NCBI GenBank assembly: GCA_016165875.1
Contig: JABBOT010000002.1
Coordinates: 3,869,540-3,933,539 of the forward strand
DNA from: Acanthopleura granulata
Lineage: Eukaryota > Mollusca > Polyplacophora > Chitonida > Chitonidae
Direction: 5' to 3'
Length of the DNA stretch: 64,000 nt
Part shown: positions 14,736-27,800 of the stretch, in pieces
Position numbering within the stretch: position 1 is the first letter of the stretch
Layout: each line of letters starts with the position of its first letter
Notes under the pieces: generated by a model
Told to the model about the DNA's origin: nothing
What the model saw: only the letters and a program-made list of their open reading frames with translations
Databases searched by the model: none
Translations under genes and position numbers: made by a program

Positions 14736-15285
14736 TGTAGGTAAATGGTCAACCCATCCCCACAATGCTGTACATGAATGACTAGAATGTACTGACTCTT
14801 CAGCTTCAATAGACAAATGGTAATGAAATGTCCGAAGCCTGCTAAAATGTGCCAATGGCAAACTGATGAAGACTATAGCTCGGAGAACTTTAGGCTGGTT
14901 TGCACTGTTGGTAAATCAATCTATAAGGTATGACTGAATAAAATAGAACAAATGAAAAACAACCTGTAAATAAGAATTTCAACTAAAACATAACTTAAAC
15001 CAAACAAATAACTGTTTTGAGCACATTGAACCAATTCAATAAAAGACATGTTAGTAGTCAGAACTGAAACAAGAAAGTATAAATACACTGCCCGATACAC
15101 AGATATTACATGTGTGATGCTCCTTTTTAGTTTGTCTGCTTTCTGAACATTTATACACATGCTCTAAACGTTCAAGCCACAGTGTAAAGGCCTGAGTATT
15201 AAGGTGTAGGAATCCAAAGAAACCAAAAACCTGAGAAGGAATGGTTCCTTTGGGCCATTTTAGACAACTACTGAATGTTATACAG

Positions 15286-15422
15286 ATAGTGCATGCTATG
15301 GGATTGTATATGCGAAATTGTGAGCTCGAGATAAGTCAGGTTCAGCGAGTGCGGAGTACAGGTTGAACATCACCTACTGAGAGCTCACAATTTCTCATAG
15401 ACAATTCCACGGTATGCACTAT
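15286..15422. repeat. 137-bp inverted-repeat (MITE- or hairpin-like) element
   Basis: The outer 42 bases at 15,286-15,327 are complementary to 15,381-15,422 at 36 of 42 positions. Both arms end inward at GAGCTC and outward at ATAGTGCAT/ATGCACTAT. Weaker complementarity continues toward the centre. No coding sequence fits inside. This is the layout of a small non-autonomous DNA transposon or a foldback element. I cannot confirm a target-site duplication. Confidence 0.7.
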
Positions 15423-15429
15423 ATGTTTT

Positions 15430-18400
15430 ATTATACAGAAAGAAAGCTGAAGAAAAAGGAAAAGATATGACCTGCTGTGCTGAAGTCCTAAACTGCTAGA
15501 CTTCTACCCCATTGCCAGTTGAGAACGCCATCGTCTGATTGTCTACTTTATCAGCAAGTGGACGTTAGAGAGTGGACAAAGGGAGATAAATTTCTACAAT
15601 AAGTGTACGAGATCACTGGCTATTGGCGCGTGATTGTTGTACATTGCCTCATGACCGTTGCGCATCATGTTTCACAGAATATCATGTGACCATGTACTGA
15701 CTAATGGAAACCAAGTATTACCCTGTGAGGTATCATAATACTTATCGGAGTCTGGGTAAGTATATTACCATTCTCCCACTTTGCAAACAAAACAGGTAAC
15801 CTCTGGTAATACATTTGCAAGATTTTTTCCCCACATACTAGAACAACTTGCCCGCAGCTAAACACTGAGAGAGCTGAACATTAAGGGCACCAATCCCATA
15901 ACAGAGTTTCTGCAGGACTACTTACGTGTTCAACAACTCAACAGCAGAATCATGTGCTATGTACACATGCATACACAAAAGATAAATTCACTTTCCTAAC
16001 TGATTTGAGGGGGGGGGAACTGAATCTCTGACAGCACTGTCACCCACTGCAGGTGCATATAATATACATAATACTGTAAGACATATCCCAAAAGTGCCAT
16101 GCTTGAAAACATCGTGAAAAAAAAATATCTGTGCACAAGTATTTGTACATGCCCCATTTCTCACATGTTTATACATTACTCCTGAGTCTGACAGATCAAT
16201 TACATATCTGCATTATGAAATTACTATCAATAATTCAGATAGCATGAAAAAATTGTCTGGATTTACATGTGGGATGTACTTGCAGTGCCTTCAGCCTTGT
16301 GCCTGGCAGCCCACATACTTGTGCATACCGCATACCTTTATGTCATCCCAGACAATGTATAATCAAGAAGGACTTAAGTGTAACCTAGGCAGAGGTTTGC
16401 TTATCTCATTTCATACCTATCTTTAGTCTGTCCAAAGGTAATAAACTGCCTGTTAAGTTTGTAGTCTACTCTCCAGTCTCGTTACTGAACTAATACATTC
16501 TCAAACAGAGGGCAATACTAAAATAGCGCACTCTATAAATAAGTAAACACACAGAGACAAAATCCCAGAAAATATGGATGTCCACAGCACAGAAAACTGT
16601 AAAGTGCATAATGAAAATTCCTTTCATTCTTCTGCTTGAAAAAGAAGGGCATTACATCAACAGATAAAACTTTCATAAAAATGTGAATGGTTTCTTTTCA
16701 CAAAGAAAAGATAGACTGCAAAGAGGTGACCCTAATCTAAAAAAATAGGCAACAGCTATGCTAAATGTATATATAATACCTCGTTTCAATTTCTCCCTAT
16801 TAACACCATTTTGCTCGCTATATTTTGCCATATAGACCAAATGATATCACTGGCATGAAAGTTACCCACCTGAAAAGACCTAGGCCTACTTGTCTGAATC
16901 AAAATTTGCACCCTTAACTGATTTATAAAAGAGATAGATGTTAATATGAAGACCTCTATTGAGAAGCCAAGTGGTATATCGAATGTCTTGGCCACATCAG
17001 ATGTAACTTAGTTCAGGTTGGAGCCATGGCTTGTCTTCATGGCAAAGACTAGAAACCTGCTTCTTGACAAACAAACCCTTCAAAAGTTATTTTCCGTCAT
17101 GGTGATGAGCGCCAAATTACCCAGCCATAACCCAGATATCAGAACTATGATGTCATTACCTCATAATCTGTGTTACATCACCAAGTTTTTGTGATGTTTC
17201 TGTCACATAAAAATGTAACCATTACGTCATTACGTTTTCGTTACTGTTGCAACTAAATGGTCGCACGCACATACGGCACACTCATGAAGTACATAATTCC
17301 CCTGCGGAATAATTACAAATCTACTTAACTAAACAGCACTCTTTCTGAGGCTTCTGTTAAAGAACTGAAAAATGGTACTAATGCAAATGTATATCCCTGG
17401 AAAAGAATACGTTCAAGCAACATACTGGCTACAACCTTAAGGCGTTGTCTGGAAACAAAGCCATAAGTATGAGATCCTGGCAATAACACAACTTACCATT
17501 AAATCTCACTGTTCAGACAGTATAATACACATGTACCAGCGCTGAAAAGTAATTTTTTCCCATCTGTCACCAGTACTGCTTAATAGAAAAGGCTACTTGG
17601 TAACAATCCAAATACTTTGTCAGATCAGTAAAGGCCATCAAAATGGTAACAGCTTAGCTCACCCACATATGTAGCACCAAAGACAAGGATTTACTGGAAT
17701 CAGCCAAATGTCTAAATTAAAAGCTACTGGTCCCTGTAAGGAAACAGTAAGCTATACATGTGACTTAATTTTTTCGATTGGAATGCAAAAAGAGTTATAC
17801 ATGCATGAATAACAATTAAAACTTTTCACTCTGGTAAACAAGTTTCCCAAATATGTTAAAAATCAGAAAAAAAATAAAAAAGAAAAATTAAACTTTTCCA
17901 CTGGAATTCTAGGACAAAAATCACCTAATTCAAATTCAGTCCATATGAATTTAGAAGAAGTGATATAAGTGTTAAGTTTATTATATTCAAAACATAGAAA
18001 GGAATGCAGAATGAGATCTTAAACTTTGTAATGCCAAAAAAAAATCGAGCAAAAAGTAGCTGCTTTCATGAGCCAATTAGTTCATTTTTCGTAACATGTA
18101 TAGCTGCTTCTAACTGTACCTACTGGCATGTCAGGTATTAAGTGACACCTTTGTTATGTGCTTAAGTAGATTACCAGCAACAGTATGGTGTTAAAACTCT
18201 AGGTCTACTGACCAGTTAGCCCCCTGGGGTCAGTCTAACACAACACCTGAACAGGGCAGTGTTTACATATCTTTACTTACCAAAGGTTAGCTTGTTTATG
18301 TCCTGTAGCTCACTGACAGATGGTTTATGGACAGAGGCTGTCTGACCTTAACAGTTTAACTCCACACCCTGTCACATTAGACCACCACAGTGGTATACTG

Positions 18401-18810
18401 CTGCCAACAGACACAAACCACCAATGCCACAAGAGCAACACACCAAGCTGTTGCCCAGAACCCTTTGCTCTCTGACTCTCGACAGGACAACTGCTTGCCA
18501 CAGCAGCATATGTGTCAAGGAAGGTTTATCCTGGAGGCATTTTTTGCAATCGTGTGTTTTCAGAAAGGAAGATACAAAACCTGTACCATTTCTTCAACTA
18601 GTAACTGTCAAGTACATGTATCGTGAAGCACAACACACATGGGTCAAGATTACTTGCTGCACACAGTAACATAAACTGTTTTGACAATTCACAATTTGCC
18701 AAATGATATGTTAAGAATGAAGATGATATGCTGAATCCATGTTTATGTATTAAATTAATCATGTATTAAATTTAGTTTGGGATTGTTATATCTACTGTTA
18801 CATGAACCCC
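15430..18810. other. Gene-free stretch
   Basis: No supported exon. CAAAGGGAGATAA at 15,577-15,589 is the reverse complement of the CTCCCTTTG-type motif also seen near 4.66 kb. A G-run lies at about 16,009-16,018. The remainder is A+T-rich and unremarkable. Confidence 0.5.
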
Positions 18811-18814
18811 CATA

Positions 18815-19135
18815 TGAATAAACTTTTATTTGGTTGTTGTCTAACCCTATACCCAAGAATATTTGAATTTAATATAGGATAGTGGCATTGGCAATGTTTA
18901 TGGCCTTGGGTGAGGGAAACTCCCTACAGTCCCATGTAGCACTGACCTACAGGAAGTTATATGGGGAACACATTGTGAATTACATGCAGAAACATGCAAA
19001 CGAACATCAATCTCTTCTTGCCACAAAGGTTCCGAGGTCAGAAGCAGAGGAACTTGAAATTCCTTACCCAAGAATGGGACTGAACTCAAGTATTATGTCA
19101 AACAAGTACCTCAACCACATGCCCACAACCTTCCC
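18815..19135 (-). repeat. Degenerate full-length SINE-like copy
   Basis: On the minus strand the low-coordinate end matches the shared SINE tail (AAATATTCTTGGGTATAGGG, then an ACAACCAAATAAAAG-type end). About 260-300 bases away is a tRNA B-box-like segment (GAGTTCAGTCCCA). The total of about 320 bp is close to the 337 bp of the intact (CATT)n-family copy. The plus-strand open frame over this interval is therefore probably chance. Confidence 0.45.
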
Positions 19136-19139
19136 TCTA

Positions 19140-22100
19140 AACACCATACACATGTATAAGCCAATTTATTTATCGGTTGCTCCTCTGTCAGTCTGGTCAA
19201 AGTCAAAGACAACCTGGCAGTAATGAAGGCCGTCCAGCTTTGTCCCAGCAGCATGTCCAACAATGACATTATTCAGTTCCTGCCAGGAATTTCAATTATT
19301 TTTACCGAAGCCATAAAATGCATGAGGGTCATGAAAATTTGGGGGCTAATCTGCAAATATTCACATACTCTTAGCCATGCTGTAGTAAAATCAGGCGTGC
19401 ATACAACCAAGACGACTTGATACGTTCATTGGCATTTGCCACAACAACATTGCTTTTTGTTCATAAGTCTGGATCACATGAGCGGCAAAACATCTGCAAT
19501 ATTAAAATACTCTCAGTGATACCATTGTAACACACTTGTGCCATGGAACATATACACTGTATGTATATATCAAACTAAGAGGACTTAATAATCACTGGCA
19601 TTTGCCTCCACAGTATTGCTTCAAGGCATCTTCTGCTTATTTCTGTCTTACGCTAATTCCTCCAACCTTTTCTCATGTGACAAAGAGCAACTTTCATTGC
19701 AAATTTATGGACATTTTTAATTTGATTGTGAAGACAAACTACATCGGTTGGAATGGCTAGTTTCAGGGCTTCACAAAAAGTATCATTTTATCAGTCAACA
19801 CAGAACATTGCCTTCACCTTGCAAACATGTGAAAAGGTTGAAGAATTACAGTAGATCTACATGATGGCCCTAGTACAGGGTTCCCACAAGAATGTGCAAT
19901 GGGTTCAAGGTTTAATCACAAACCAATGCAATATTTATGTTTCAGTATGGATCATCAAATTTAGGCCATCCATTATCTTGAGGAGAGATGAAAAAGAATA
20001 ACATGTAACTGAAGATTACATTACCACGTCCACAAAAACTTTAATCAGACTTCACAAATATGGGCTTAATTCATTTGCAACCTTTCAGCGAACAAGCAAA
20101 TATTTTCCTCATTGACTATAATATAATTCATTAAACAATTCTTTTGTCCTTTGGAAAAAAATTCCACATCAAAGGCTGGCTGTACAAGAGACACATTTAC
20201 TCTGAATGAGGGCTTCAAGGGTAACTGATCGGATTTGCTTTCAGATCTCTCATGCTCCTGTCTCCAAACTGGTCCAGTTTAGGTCTTTAGGGACCTTTGG
20301 GAGGTGAGGGTATAAGGGGTGGGTGCTTGGAGGTAGAGGTATAGGGGGTGGGTGCCTGGAGTAGGAGGCCAGGGTTTGTTCAAGGACAGCTCTGCTGTCA
20401 CCAGATATTTTAATTGATCAGTTTTGTGTCATGACTATTTGGTAATTCAATACCAAGATTGGCCCGAATGAAGACATCCCTGCTGAACTTGTACTGGTCA
20501 TCGTATTGCTGGCCTTCTCAGTACTGTCCTTATCCTAGCTCAATATTGGCCTGTGCCTCCATGACATGCTGCTCCTAAAAATTAGCCACATGTAAATTCA
20601 GGGTCGGACTGCTTCTCTAGGTATTAGGTTCTACAAGGAGACCCAAAACACCAACAAAAATAAATTTTCACAACTGCCATGTTTTGACATTAACAAAAAA
20701 CAAACAAACAGGCTCAGTGCTGAAAATGTTTTAAAATTTATCACAATGGTAATCTATAACGTTTTTGCACATGACAAAATTATTGGACTTTCTACTGAGC
20801 CGTCCACAAGTTAACATGTTAAATTTCTTCTCTTTTTGGTGCTGTATTTTCAATAACGAAAACGTCTTTAAAAAGTACATGCGTCTATATTAGATTTTTA
20901 AGATGCTTACACGCCTCATTCAAGAAGGCAATCTAAATCAAGACAAATGAGGACATAGAGAAGGTCTGCATGTGTTCACTTTTACAATGTCCCTATAAAA
21001 TTTTCCTAATCTAACCTTGTTCCCTTTCCACCCTCTTAAAAAAAAACCAAAATAAAAAAAAACTGGAACCTGATTTTAAAGTCAAAGGAAGCCTAACAAG
21101 CCTCTAAGATCACATTTAGTGGGCGAGTGAGTCACTATAATTTGCCCGTGTACAAGACAGGAAACCAGTGGGAGACTAAACCAGTGCGAGTCGACCACAC
21201 CAGCAATTCTCATTCAACCTGTCTTCCAGTGCACGGCCAAAGGCAAAGACACACAACTAAGCGACTTTGAGAGATCATGTAGCACAAATATTTACATGCA
21301 CAGAATACAGATGTCCATTACAGGTATGACAACCATGAAAGTAGAGAAAATCAAGTCAATGCAAATGCAGCATTATTACTGGGGCACAACATGAGGACAA
21401 TGAATACATCAATTATGGTGACATTATACAGGTTTGATGGAATAAATAATTAGAATCTTCAACATGTAATTTTGTTACAAAACTGGCAATGGTCTAGCAT
21501 AGCTATGGCAATTCACCAGGGAACTGTCAGACTCTACATTATAGTTTGTATTTATGCTAATACATAATTGCATGATGATATTAATATTCTATGAATCGAA
21601 AGGAATATATACGAAATAAGCCAGATAGCTGTTTCGACTGTGCATGACTGCAATTCCTTCGCTGGTGGATAAACAGCCCCTCGTGGCTGTGTTAAAAGCA
21701 CTGTAACCATACGCAGTCACACACAATTCAGCCCATCTCGTGCACATTTGAGACTATACATGGGCTCCATGACTGTTTGAAGTCGAAAACTCAGTGAACA
21801 CATAGAAAAAAAAATTAGAACTGAGCTCTATACTGGGCTGTCAGTGAAGTCTGTAACATTGCAAGAATGGCACGAATAACCATGTGCTTTTGTTTATCTA
21901 CCGTATGACGCGTTCCGCTCATGCGCAATTACGCGCATCTCAAAACCACTATCTGGCTTACTGTTTCCCATTTGATACAATGATGCAACTGGCTCAGACC
22001 TGTTTGTAAACACATGTATCTTGTGTGACTTTGACATACATGTCATCATATATAGGCCTACTAATGGTCTGGCTCAGGCTACTGTTTCATACAGCTTCCT

Positions 22101-24895
22101 ATCACAGTTCATCATTTCTTATACCAGCACTTTTCTTGGTTTGATAAGGGGGGGGGGGCTCTCTTAAAATTGAATATATGCCCTTTTCCTACAATAAGCA
22201 GGATAACTTGAACAAATAAGGAAAACAAGCATTTTGTGATTCCTTGTTTCATAACTCACCCAAGATCTAGAGCACCTTGATCAAATATGTAGTGTGAATG
22301 TAGCACATAATACGCAAATTGAATTACTGCTCCGAACAATTTATGAACACTGCATGTAGAAGCATTAAACATTGAACAATATTTCACCTAATCCTTGGTG
22401 CAGAAGAAATATGGCACTGTAAAATTTAAGGTCATACCTGATCAAGTTATTTTCTAGACAAAAAATGTAATGGCAGGAATTCAGTCCAGTCCGTTACACA
22501 TGTAATAGGCACAATAAATATGAATAACGGTAATCATCAGTCAAGCCTGAACGTATGTAGTAGGAAAAAGGGCAAGTGATGTCCTGAAGCCAATAATATT
22601 CTGACAGGAGCAAACTGTTTGGTAAAGGGCAAAATTGCAAATACTGGTAACACTATAACTTTTTATATGAGTAGCTGAAAGATTTCCCATTATGTCCTGC
22701 ACCAACTTAAAAATTATTTCCTGGCTACTTTGTATTAGCGCAGTTTGAATGAATGAATGATTATGGTTTATGTAGTTTGCTCGTACATCATTACACCATA
22801 GCCATTGTTGACATAACTAGCAAATGTGTTAGCTATTAAGACTGTATGTGAACGTCAGATAAAAAATATCCTGTACCACGTGGATAATGTATTTCACTCA
22901 CACGAATGTATAAAGTATGAAATGCTTAAAGCAGCAAACCATTAATGTTTTTACCCAGCTTGATAGATAGACCTATGAAGATTTTCTTTCGGTGACCAAA
23001 ATAAATTTAAGTATAATTCCTTACCAAGAAATTAGTTTCCTTTTTTTCCCATCAAATTTCAGAAGAAATAAAACTACAGTGTTTCAGCTTTTAGCAGAGA
23101 GAGGGAGTGTGGAGGAGGGGGGTGCATAGGAGGGGGCAGTCAACTCATTACATGCTCAACAGAGTGACTAACTTTGTCTTTACCAGATAAGAGAGCATCC
23201 TGCCCCAGAGGTAATCACCCCCATGCTTCAGCCCAATACCCAGGCAGAGGGGAGCTAATCTCTCCTCCCCAGACATACTAACATCCCAAAACAATGACCA
23301 CCCCTAGGGATTTAGTGATCTCCATCGAAGGGGGGAATGACTTACTTTACCAGTATGAATGGATTATTTTGTCAGCTTGATGCTTATTCCCTATTAATCC
23401 TATCAGCTGCTTGAGTGTGCACATGTTGCTCTGAGAATACTGTTGACATACATGTAGATTTCATCAACCTGTAAAACTATACATAGCAGCAGAAACGACA
23501 CAGCTTCTATGAAATCTGACTTTGTTACTAGTAGATGTCTTCTTTCCTTTCTTTTTTTTTTGTTTATTTTACTAGAGGCTAAGCAAATTGACTCATTTCC
23601 AATTCTATCTTTGTTATAACTGATGAAATTTCACAGTTCTGACTTAAACGATGTCAAAAAAAAAAAGGCAGATTTACATGTATAGTGTAAATGACATCTG
23701 ATCAGAAAATCAAACCCTTCAGATGTTGTTAAGAAAGCAGGGTGTTCTCATATAGGAAAAAAGTTTCACAATCAATATTTAAGCAAATATTTTTATTACC
23801 TTTCTTTGCATATTAAAAAATGCACTTTAGAGGTGATTTTTAGGCTAAATACAACAACTGCAGCGTATGTGCTTTACTTTTGCTGAAAGCTTTGGGTGGA
23901 TGTGGAATAGCTTACATATAAATGTATGTTTCAGGGAATAACCTTTCATAATAACATAAAATCCAAGTACACAGCTTCTGTATTCTGATTTCAAAGGAAA
24001 AAGAAGCACCTGCATGTTTAATCTCAAGACCTTTTGAAATAAAGATAGGTGTTATCACACATTGCATGTGCTAAATACATACTGTGACCAGTAAAACAAA
24101 AGATCAAGGGCAAGATTAAGGTCATTGTGATCAAAAGACAGAGTTGATGTGCTGGGTAAATTAAACTGTCTGGAGAAATTATGTTACTTTTTAAGTCCAC
24201 TGGAAAACCTTTCTTTTGTTTTACAGATCTGGATAGCTGAAGAAAGATTCAGGGTAAGCAGGGATTTCACCCCAGGGAACTTCTAGAGACATCTGCTTAT
24301 GTCAACAACAGGCAGGAAGCTGGGATGGATTAGAGGGCAGGATATTAACTAGGGGTAGGGAGAAGACTAAAGGGTGACTAAAGGGGGGTGGGATGTGAAA
24401 TGATATCAGAGTTTTACAGACATTGAAGTCATCCTACGAAATTACTGCCACAAACAAAACTGTCCATCCATTGGTGGGGGATTGCTATAGCATTCAAAAC
24501 GATGACCTAGACTAGTTTTATGAGTCAACTCATACAATGAATCTGATGACAAAGAAACACTTCAGTTCTAATCATAAAATAAGAAGGTGCAAATCCTGAT
24601 GAAATATTCAAAATCTGCAAAGATGGGTTTAATATTTTATGAAGTCAGCATTCTAAAAATTATGTAATACCAGAATGATATATCGATTATCAAATCATCA
24701 AGGTTCTCTTATCCCCATGTAAGCCCCCACATCAAATTTAACAGCTGATTATATTCGGTATTGAATATTTTCCAAGAAAGCCAGTTTAGATTTATACATC
24801 AAAGTAACAGACACACTGCAATTAAATCTCAAATGTATGTGTGAAGTATTAGAGTGTTGTGAAAATCAGGGTGATGTTAACATACATGTATGTAT
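19140..24895. other. Gene-free stretch with a GC-rich island
   Basis: No supported exon. Two diverged G-rich units of about 30 bp (GGGGTGGGTG core) lie near 20,305-20,365. Near 21,924-21,943 a short CpG-bearing inverted repeat pairs ATGCGC with GCGCAT. A G-run lies at about 22,148. The segment 23,095-23,345 is clearly richer in G+C than its surroundings and includes AGATAAG-type GATA motifs. It could be a regulatory element or an old repeat. Confidence 0.5.
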
Positions 24896-24899
24896 GCTT

Positions 24900-25061
24900 C
24901 TGAAGTCACATCACGTTAATATGGTCCTGAAGTTGCATCACATTACTTTGGTTCTGAAGTTGTATCACGTTAATATGGTTCTGAAGTCGTATCACGTTAA
25001 TATGGTCCTGAAGTTGTATCACGTTAATATGGATCTGAAGTTGTATCACATCAATATGTGA
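24900..25061. repeat. 27-bp minisatellite, 6 copies
   Basis: Six tandem copies of a 27-bp unit (consensus close to CTGAAGTTGTATCACGTTAA plus TATGGTC). The unit is a multiple of three and lacks stops in one plus-strand frame, so it reads as a repeated 9-residue peptide (VLKLYHVNM). No start context, splice sites or homology support a protein, so I treat it as non-coding. Confidence 0.9.
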
Positions 25062-26187
25062 AAACAAATGAGTTTAAGTTTTACACAATGTTCAGATATC
25101 TACAGTTAACTAAATCTGCAAGAGCTCACTCTTATTTATCACTGAAAATACACCATTGGTTCATACAGCTCCACCACCTCCGTAATGACATAAATGTATA
25201 CAGAAACCAGGAAACAAAGAGCTATTGGTAGGGCATTTTTTGAGGTTCTTGTAAAATGATAACAACTATGTTTGATCCACAGCATTTTTATTTCACTACT
25301 TTCTTGCAGTCCGATAATTATGAAATAATGTGAAAATAAGGTCATGTGTGTCAATACATTCAACATAAATGTCAGTACGCTGTATGATAATCTGAAATGA
25401 ATTACAACATAAAACCCCAACGACATACAGATCAATAAAACAGAGCTCAGACTAGCGCTAAGTGCATCAGCTGTGACAAAGCCTGTGCCTTGCTGTAAGC
25501 CAGTGTTTGATTGGACAGGTGCGTAAATGGCCCAGCACTGAGTCACCTCACATGTTAACAACACCCTGACTGATCAACATATATAAGTACATGTATACTT
25601 GCAGAGATACACAGCATTGCCTACATCTGATAAAAATAAAATACTTACCAGTTTGACATGTATGTATTACATAGGTCGCCAGTATCAGTATTGATTTTTA
25701 TACATCAGCAATACAGAAAATATGTCTACTGTCAACATAGAATCAAAACGTGATGTAAAAGTAATAGGACTCCAGATATAATATGAGGTTTACATTCATA
25801 TTAAAATCAGAGACAGGAAACTAGCAGCATGTCGTAGAACATCTTAATATGTAGGCATGCCCTTTTGTAATTAAATAAGGAAGATCATAACTGAAATGAA
25901 TATATAGAATTTAGTAAAGCTTTCACAATATATTATCCTATAAATCCACAAAGGCCTGGTGACTATATGGAACAGTTGCTGACAGGCAGACAGGAAAGTC
26001 ACGCTAACTTTCCACCAGTACTCACTGCTACTGAGCACTAAGTCACACATTTCTAAGATACCTGCACAATTCCACTTTCCCAAATACCTTGAAGCACTGC
26101 AGGAATGCTGTAAGAAGGAAGATGAAGTAGTAAAAAAAAGGAATATGTATGAGAAGTTCAAACGTCTAAAAATAGGGCCATACTCAC

Positions 26188-26262
26188 CACAACTGTTTCC
26201 TCCACAGTATGACATTCTGCTTGCGGTTTCACTCGTCTTGAAGGTTTCCTAGCCGCCGCCAT
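26188..26262 (-). CDS. Probable first coding exon of an unidentified minus-strand gene
   Basis: The exon opens with ATG at 26,262-26,260 and encodes 25 codons (MAAARKPSRRVKPQAECHTV then EETVV). It ends in phase 0 directly before a strong GTGAGT donor at 26,187-26,182. A short Ala start followed by a basic Arg/Lys/Pro patch resembles the N-terminus of nuclear or chromatin proteins in general, but I do not recognise the family. The GCGGC-rich start lies just below the promoter-like region shared with the E2F gene. No downstream exon can be identified in the 26 kb to its 3' side, which implies a very long intron 1. It could instead be a chance open frame. The good donor and the local composition favour a real exon. 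Confidence 0.5.
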
Positions 26263-27425
26263 AGCATAGCTTTTTACGTCGCATTCTGAGATAAGACATA
26301 ACCACCCACATGCATTAATTCCTAAAACAGATTTTACTCCAAATGTCTCATACACTGCAAACAAATGAAATAATTATCCAGTCTATATGTATATTTCATT
26401 CAATTTTCTTTCATTAACAAATAAACTTTAATGCATCTTTAAATTAAATCAGTCTTTTTAGCCAGAATAAAACAAAAGACACTGGTTCTAATGACACAAA
26501 CAAATGACTTGCAAAGACTTAACAAAATGATATATTAAATAATTTTACATATGAACTGTCAGTTGACATTCTCACTTTTATACTTGAATCTTGACTGAGA
26601 ACACAACTTTGCTTTATAGTACATGTTAGCATCCAGTATAAATTGAGCATTTACCAGGTAAAGATTAAATTTTCATACCGAACATGTACATAAAAATAAA
26701 ATCAAACAATGCTGTTTCCTCAGGTAAAGCCACAGAAAATGTACATGGATACTTTTAGACAGACATGTATAATATGTGCTTCATGCAGTACTACTGATTA
26801 TATATCAGTTCCAGGTTTGTCCAGGAGCAGAATGACCATTGGGTGATGCGTATGGCTCAAAATGGTAACTTACCGCTGATTGATGTGCTCTACACTGTAA
26901 TAATACTGTAATGTACATATATATTCATATTTCATTATATGTTGGAACTTACAACAAAATTGAATATATACTCAGTGTATTCTTGGCGTATTGCAATTTC
27001 CGATTTACATCACGATGTACTTACATTTAATGGAAACTTCTCAACAGTTGGCAAGTAAGCCTTCTTCACCGCGTAAATCCGTGTATTCTATCAGACAGTA
27101 TGCCGTCACTACCTTAGATAGGCCACATGGAGTCAAAACACGTGAACTCAGCCCAGTGCTCTGTACTGATGCACAGCGCATGGAAAGCTATACTACTTCT
27201 TATCTACTTCTACATTTTAACTCAACAAACGTGTTCAGCCTAATTGTGCCTAACAGATGAGCTCATAAAAGACAAACGAGTCACAGAGCACGTGAAACGT
27301 ACGTTCACTTGCTGCTGTCATTCATCATTCGCAGCATCGCTGCTGTGGTGAATCGTGTATGAGTATCAACAAATAAACCCGGGTCTCAACTACGTCATCA
27401 CTTTGTGTGTTTTACTTTGAGGCCA
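26263..27425. other. 5' flank or 5'UTR of the minus-strand gene; otherwise no gene seen
   Basis: A+T-rich up to about 27,250, then rising in CpG content. No plus-strand exon is supported. It probably contains the transcription start and 5'UTR of the minus-strand gene whose ATG is at 26,262. Confidence 0.4.
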
Positions 27426-27800
27426 GTCGTGAAATGGCGGGATTTTTGGTTGTAAATTACGAGGTATGAGCGATCTGTTTGAAAGCGCGCGTGTTGAGGC
27501 CCATTTCCCGCATTTGACATGCTTAGGACCTTGATGTTTGGTATTATGATTTGCATTCTGTTTTTTGCTCAGACTTGTTTCCCACCGCCTGCACACTGAA
27601 GGCTCTCGTGGGCGTAGTGGTGCTCAGACATGTTCCGTAGTACGCACTTTGACCCCGCCATTCCTCGTTGTTCATTGGCCCGTTATATCCGTCTCCTGTC
27701 AATCATTCGCGTGTTCTCTGAATTGATTGGTCAACCTCAGTGGGCAGGCCGCGGGTAAACGAACCCTGTATATCTCGCGCCATTTTCGGCATTACCAGTA
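27425..27800. promoter_or_regulatory. Candidate divergent promoter with E2F, CCAAT and YY1-like motifs
   Basis: This CpG-bearing segment holds a perfect E2F consensus TTTCCCGC at 27,504-27,511, a nearby AAAGCGCGCG at about 27,483-27,492 and a GGCGGGA at about 27,435. Two reversed CCAAT boxes (ATTGG) lie at 27,674-27,678 and 27,726-27,730. A YY1-like CGCCATTTT is at about 27,779-27,787. E2F sites with CCAAT pairs are typical of S/G2-phase promoters. It lies between the minus-strand exon and the E2F7/8 gene and could serve either or both. Motifs were matched by eye; transcription start sites are not visible. Confidence 0.5.

Noticed and set aside
14503..14861. Open frames on both strands across the A/T homopolymer
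   Set aside because: The frames are kept open by the homopolymer (polyLys or polyPhe). No homology or gene structure.
18882..19223. 113-codon plus-strand open frame
   Set aside because: Much of it overlaps a degenerate minus-oriented SINE-like copy (tail at 18,815 and B-box-like segment near 19,080-19,130).
25139..25564. 141-codon minus-strand open frame
   Set aside because: Composition and sequence are unlike any protein family I know, and it has no convincing splice sites. It could be a chance frame.
27433..27462. Plus-strand ATG GCG GGA start with ten codons ending at GAG|GTATGA, a possible first coding exon
   Set aside because: Splicing in phase 0 into the acceptors at 29,082 or 29,484 gives an immediate or early stop, and the peptide is not recognised. 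Treated as chance within a CpG-rich promoter.
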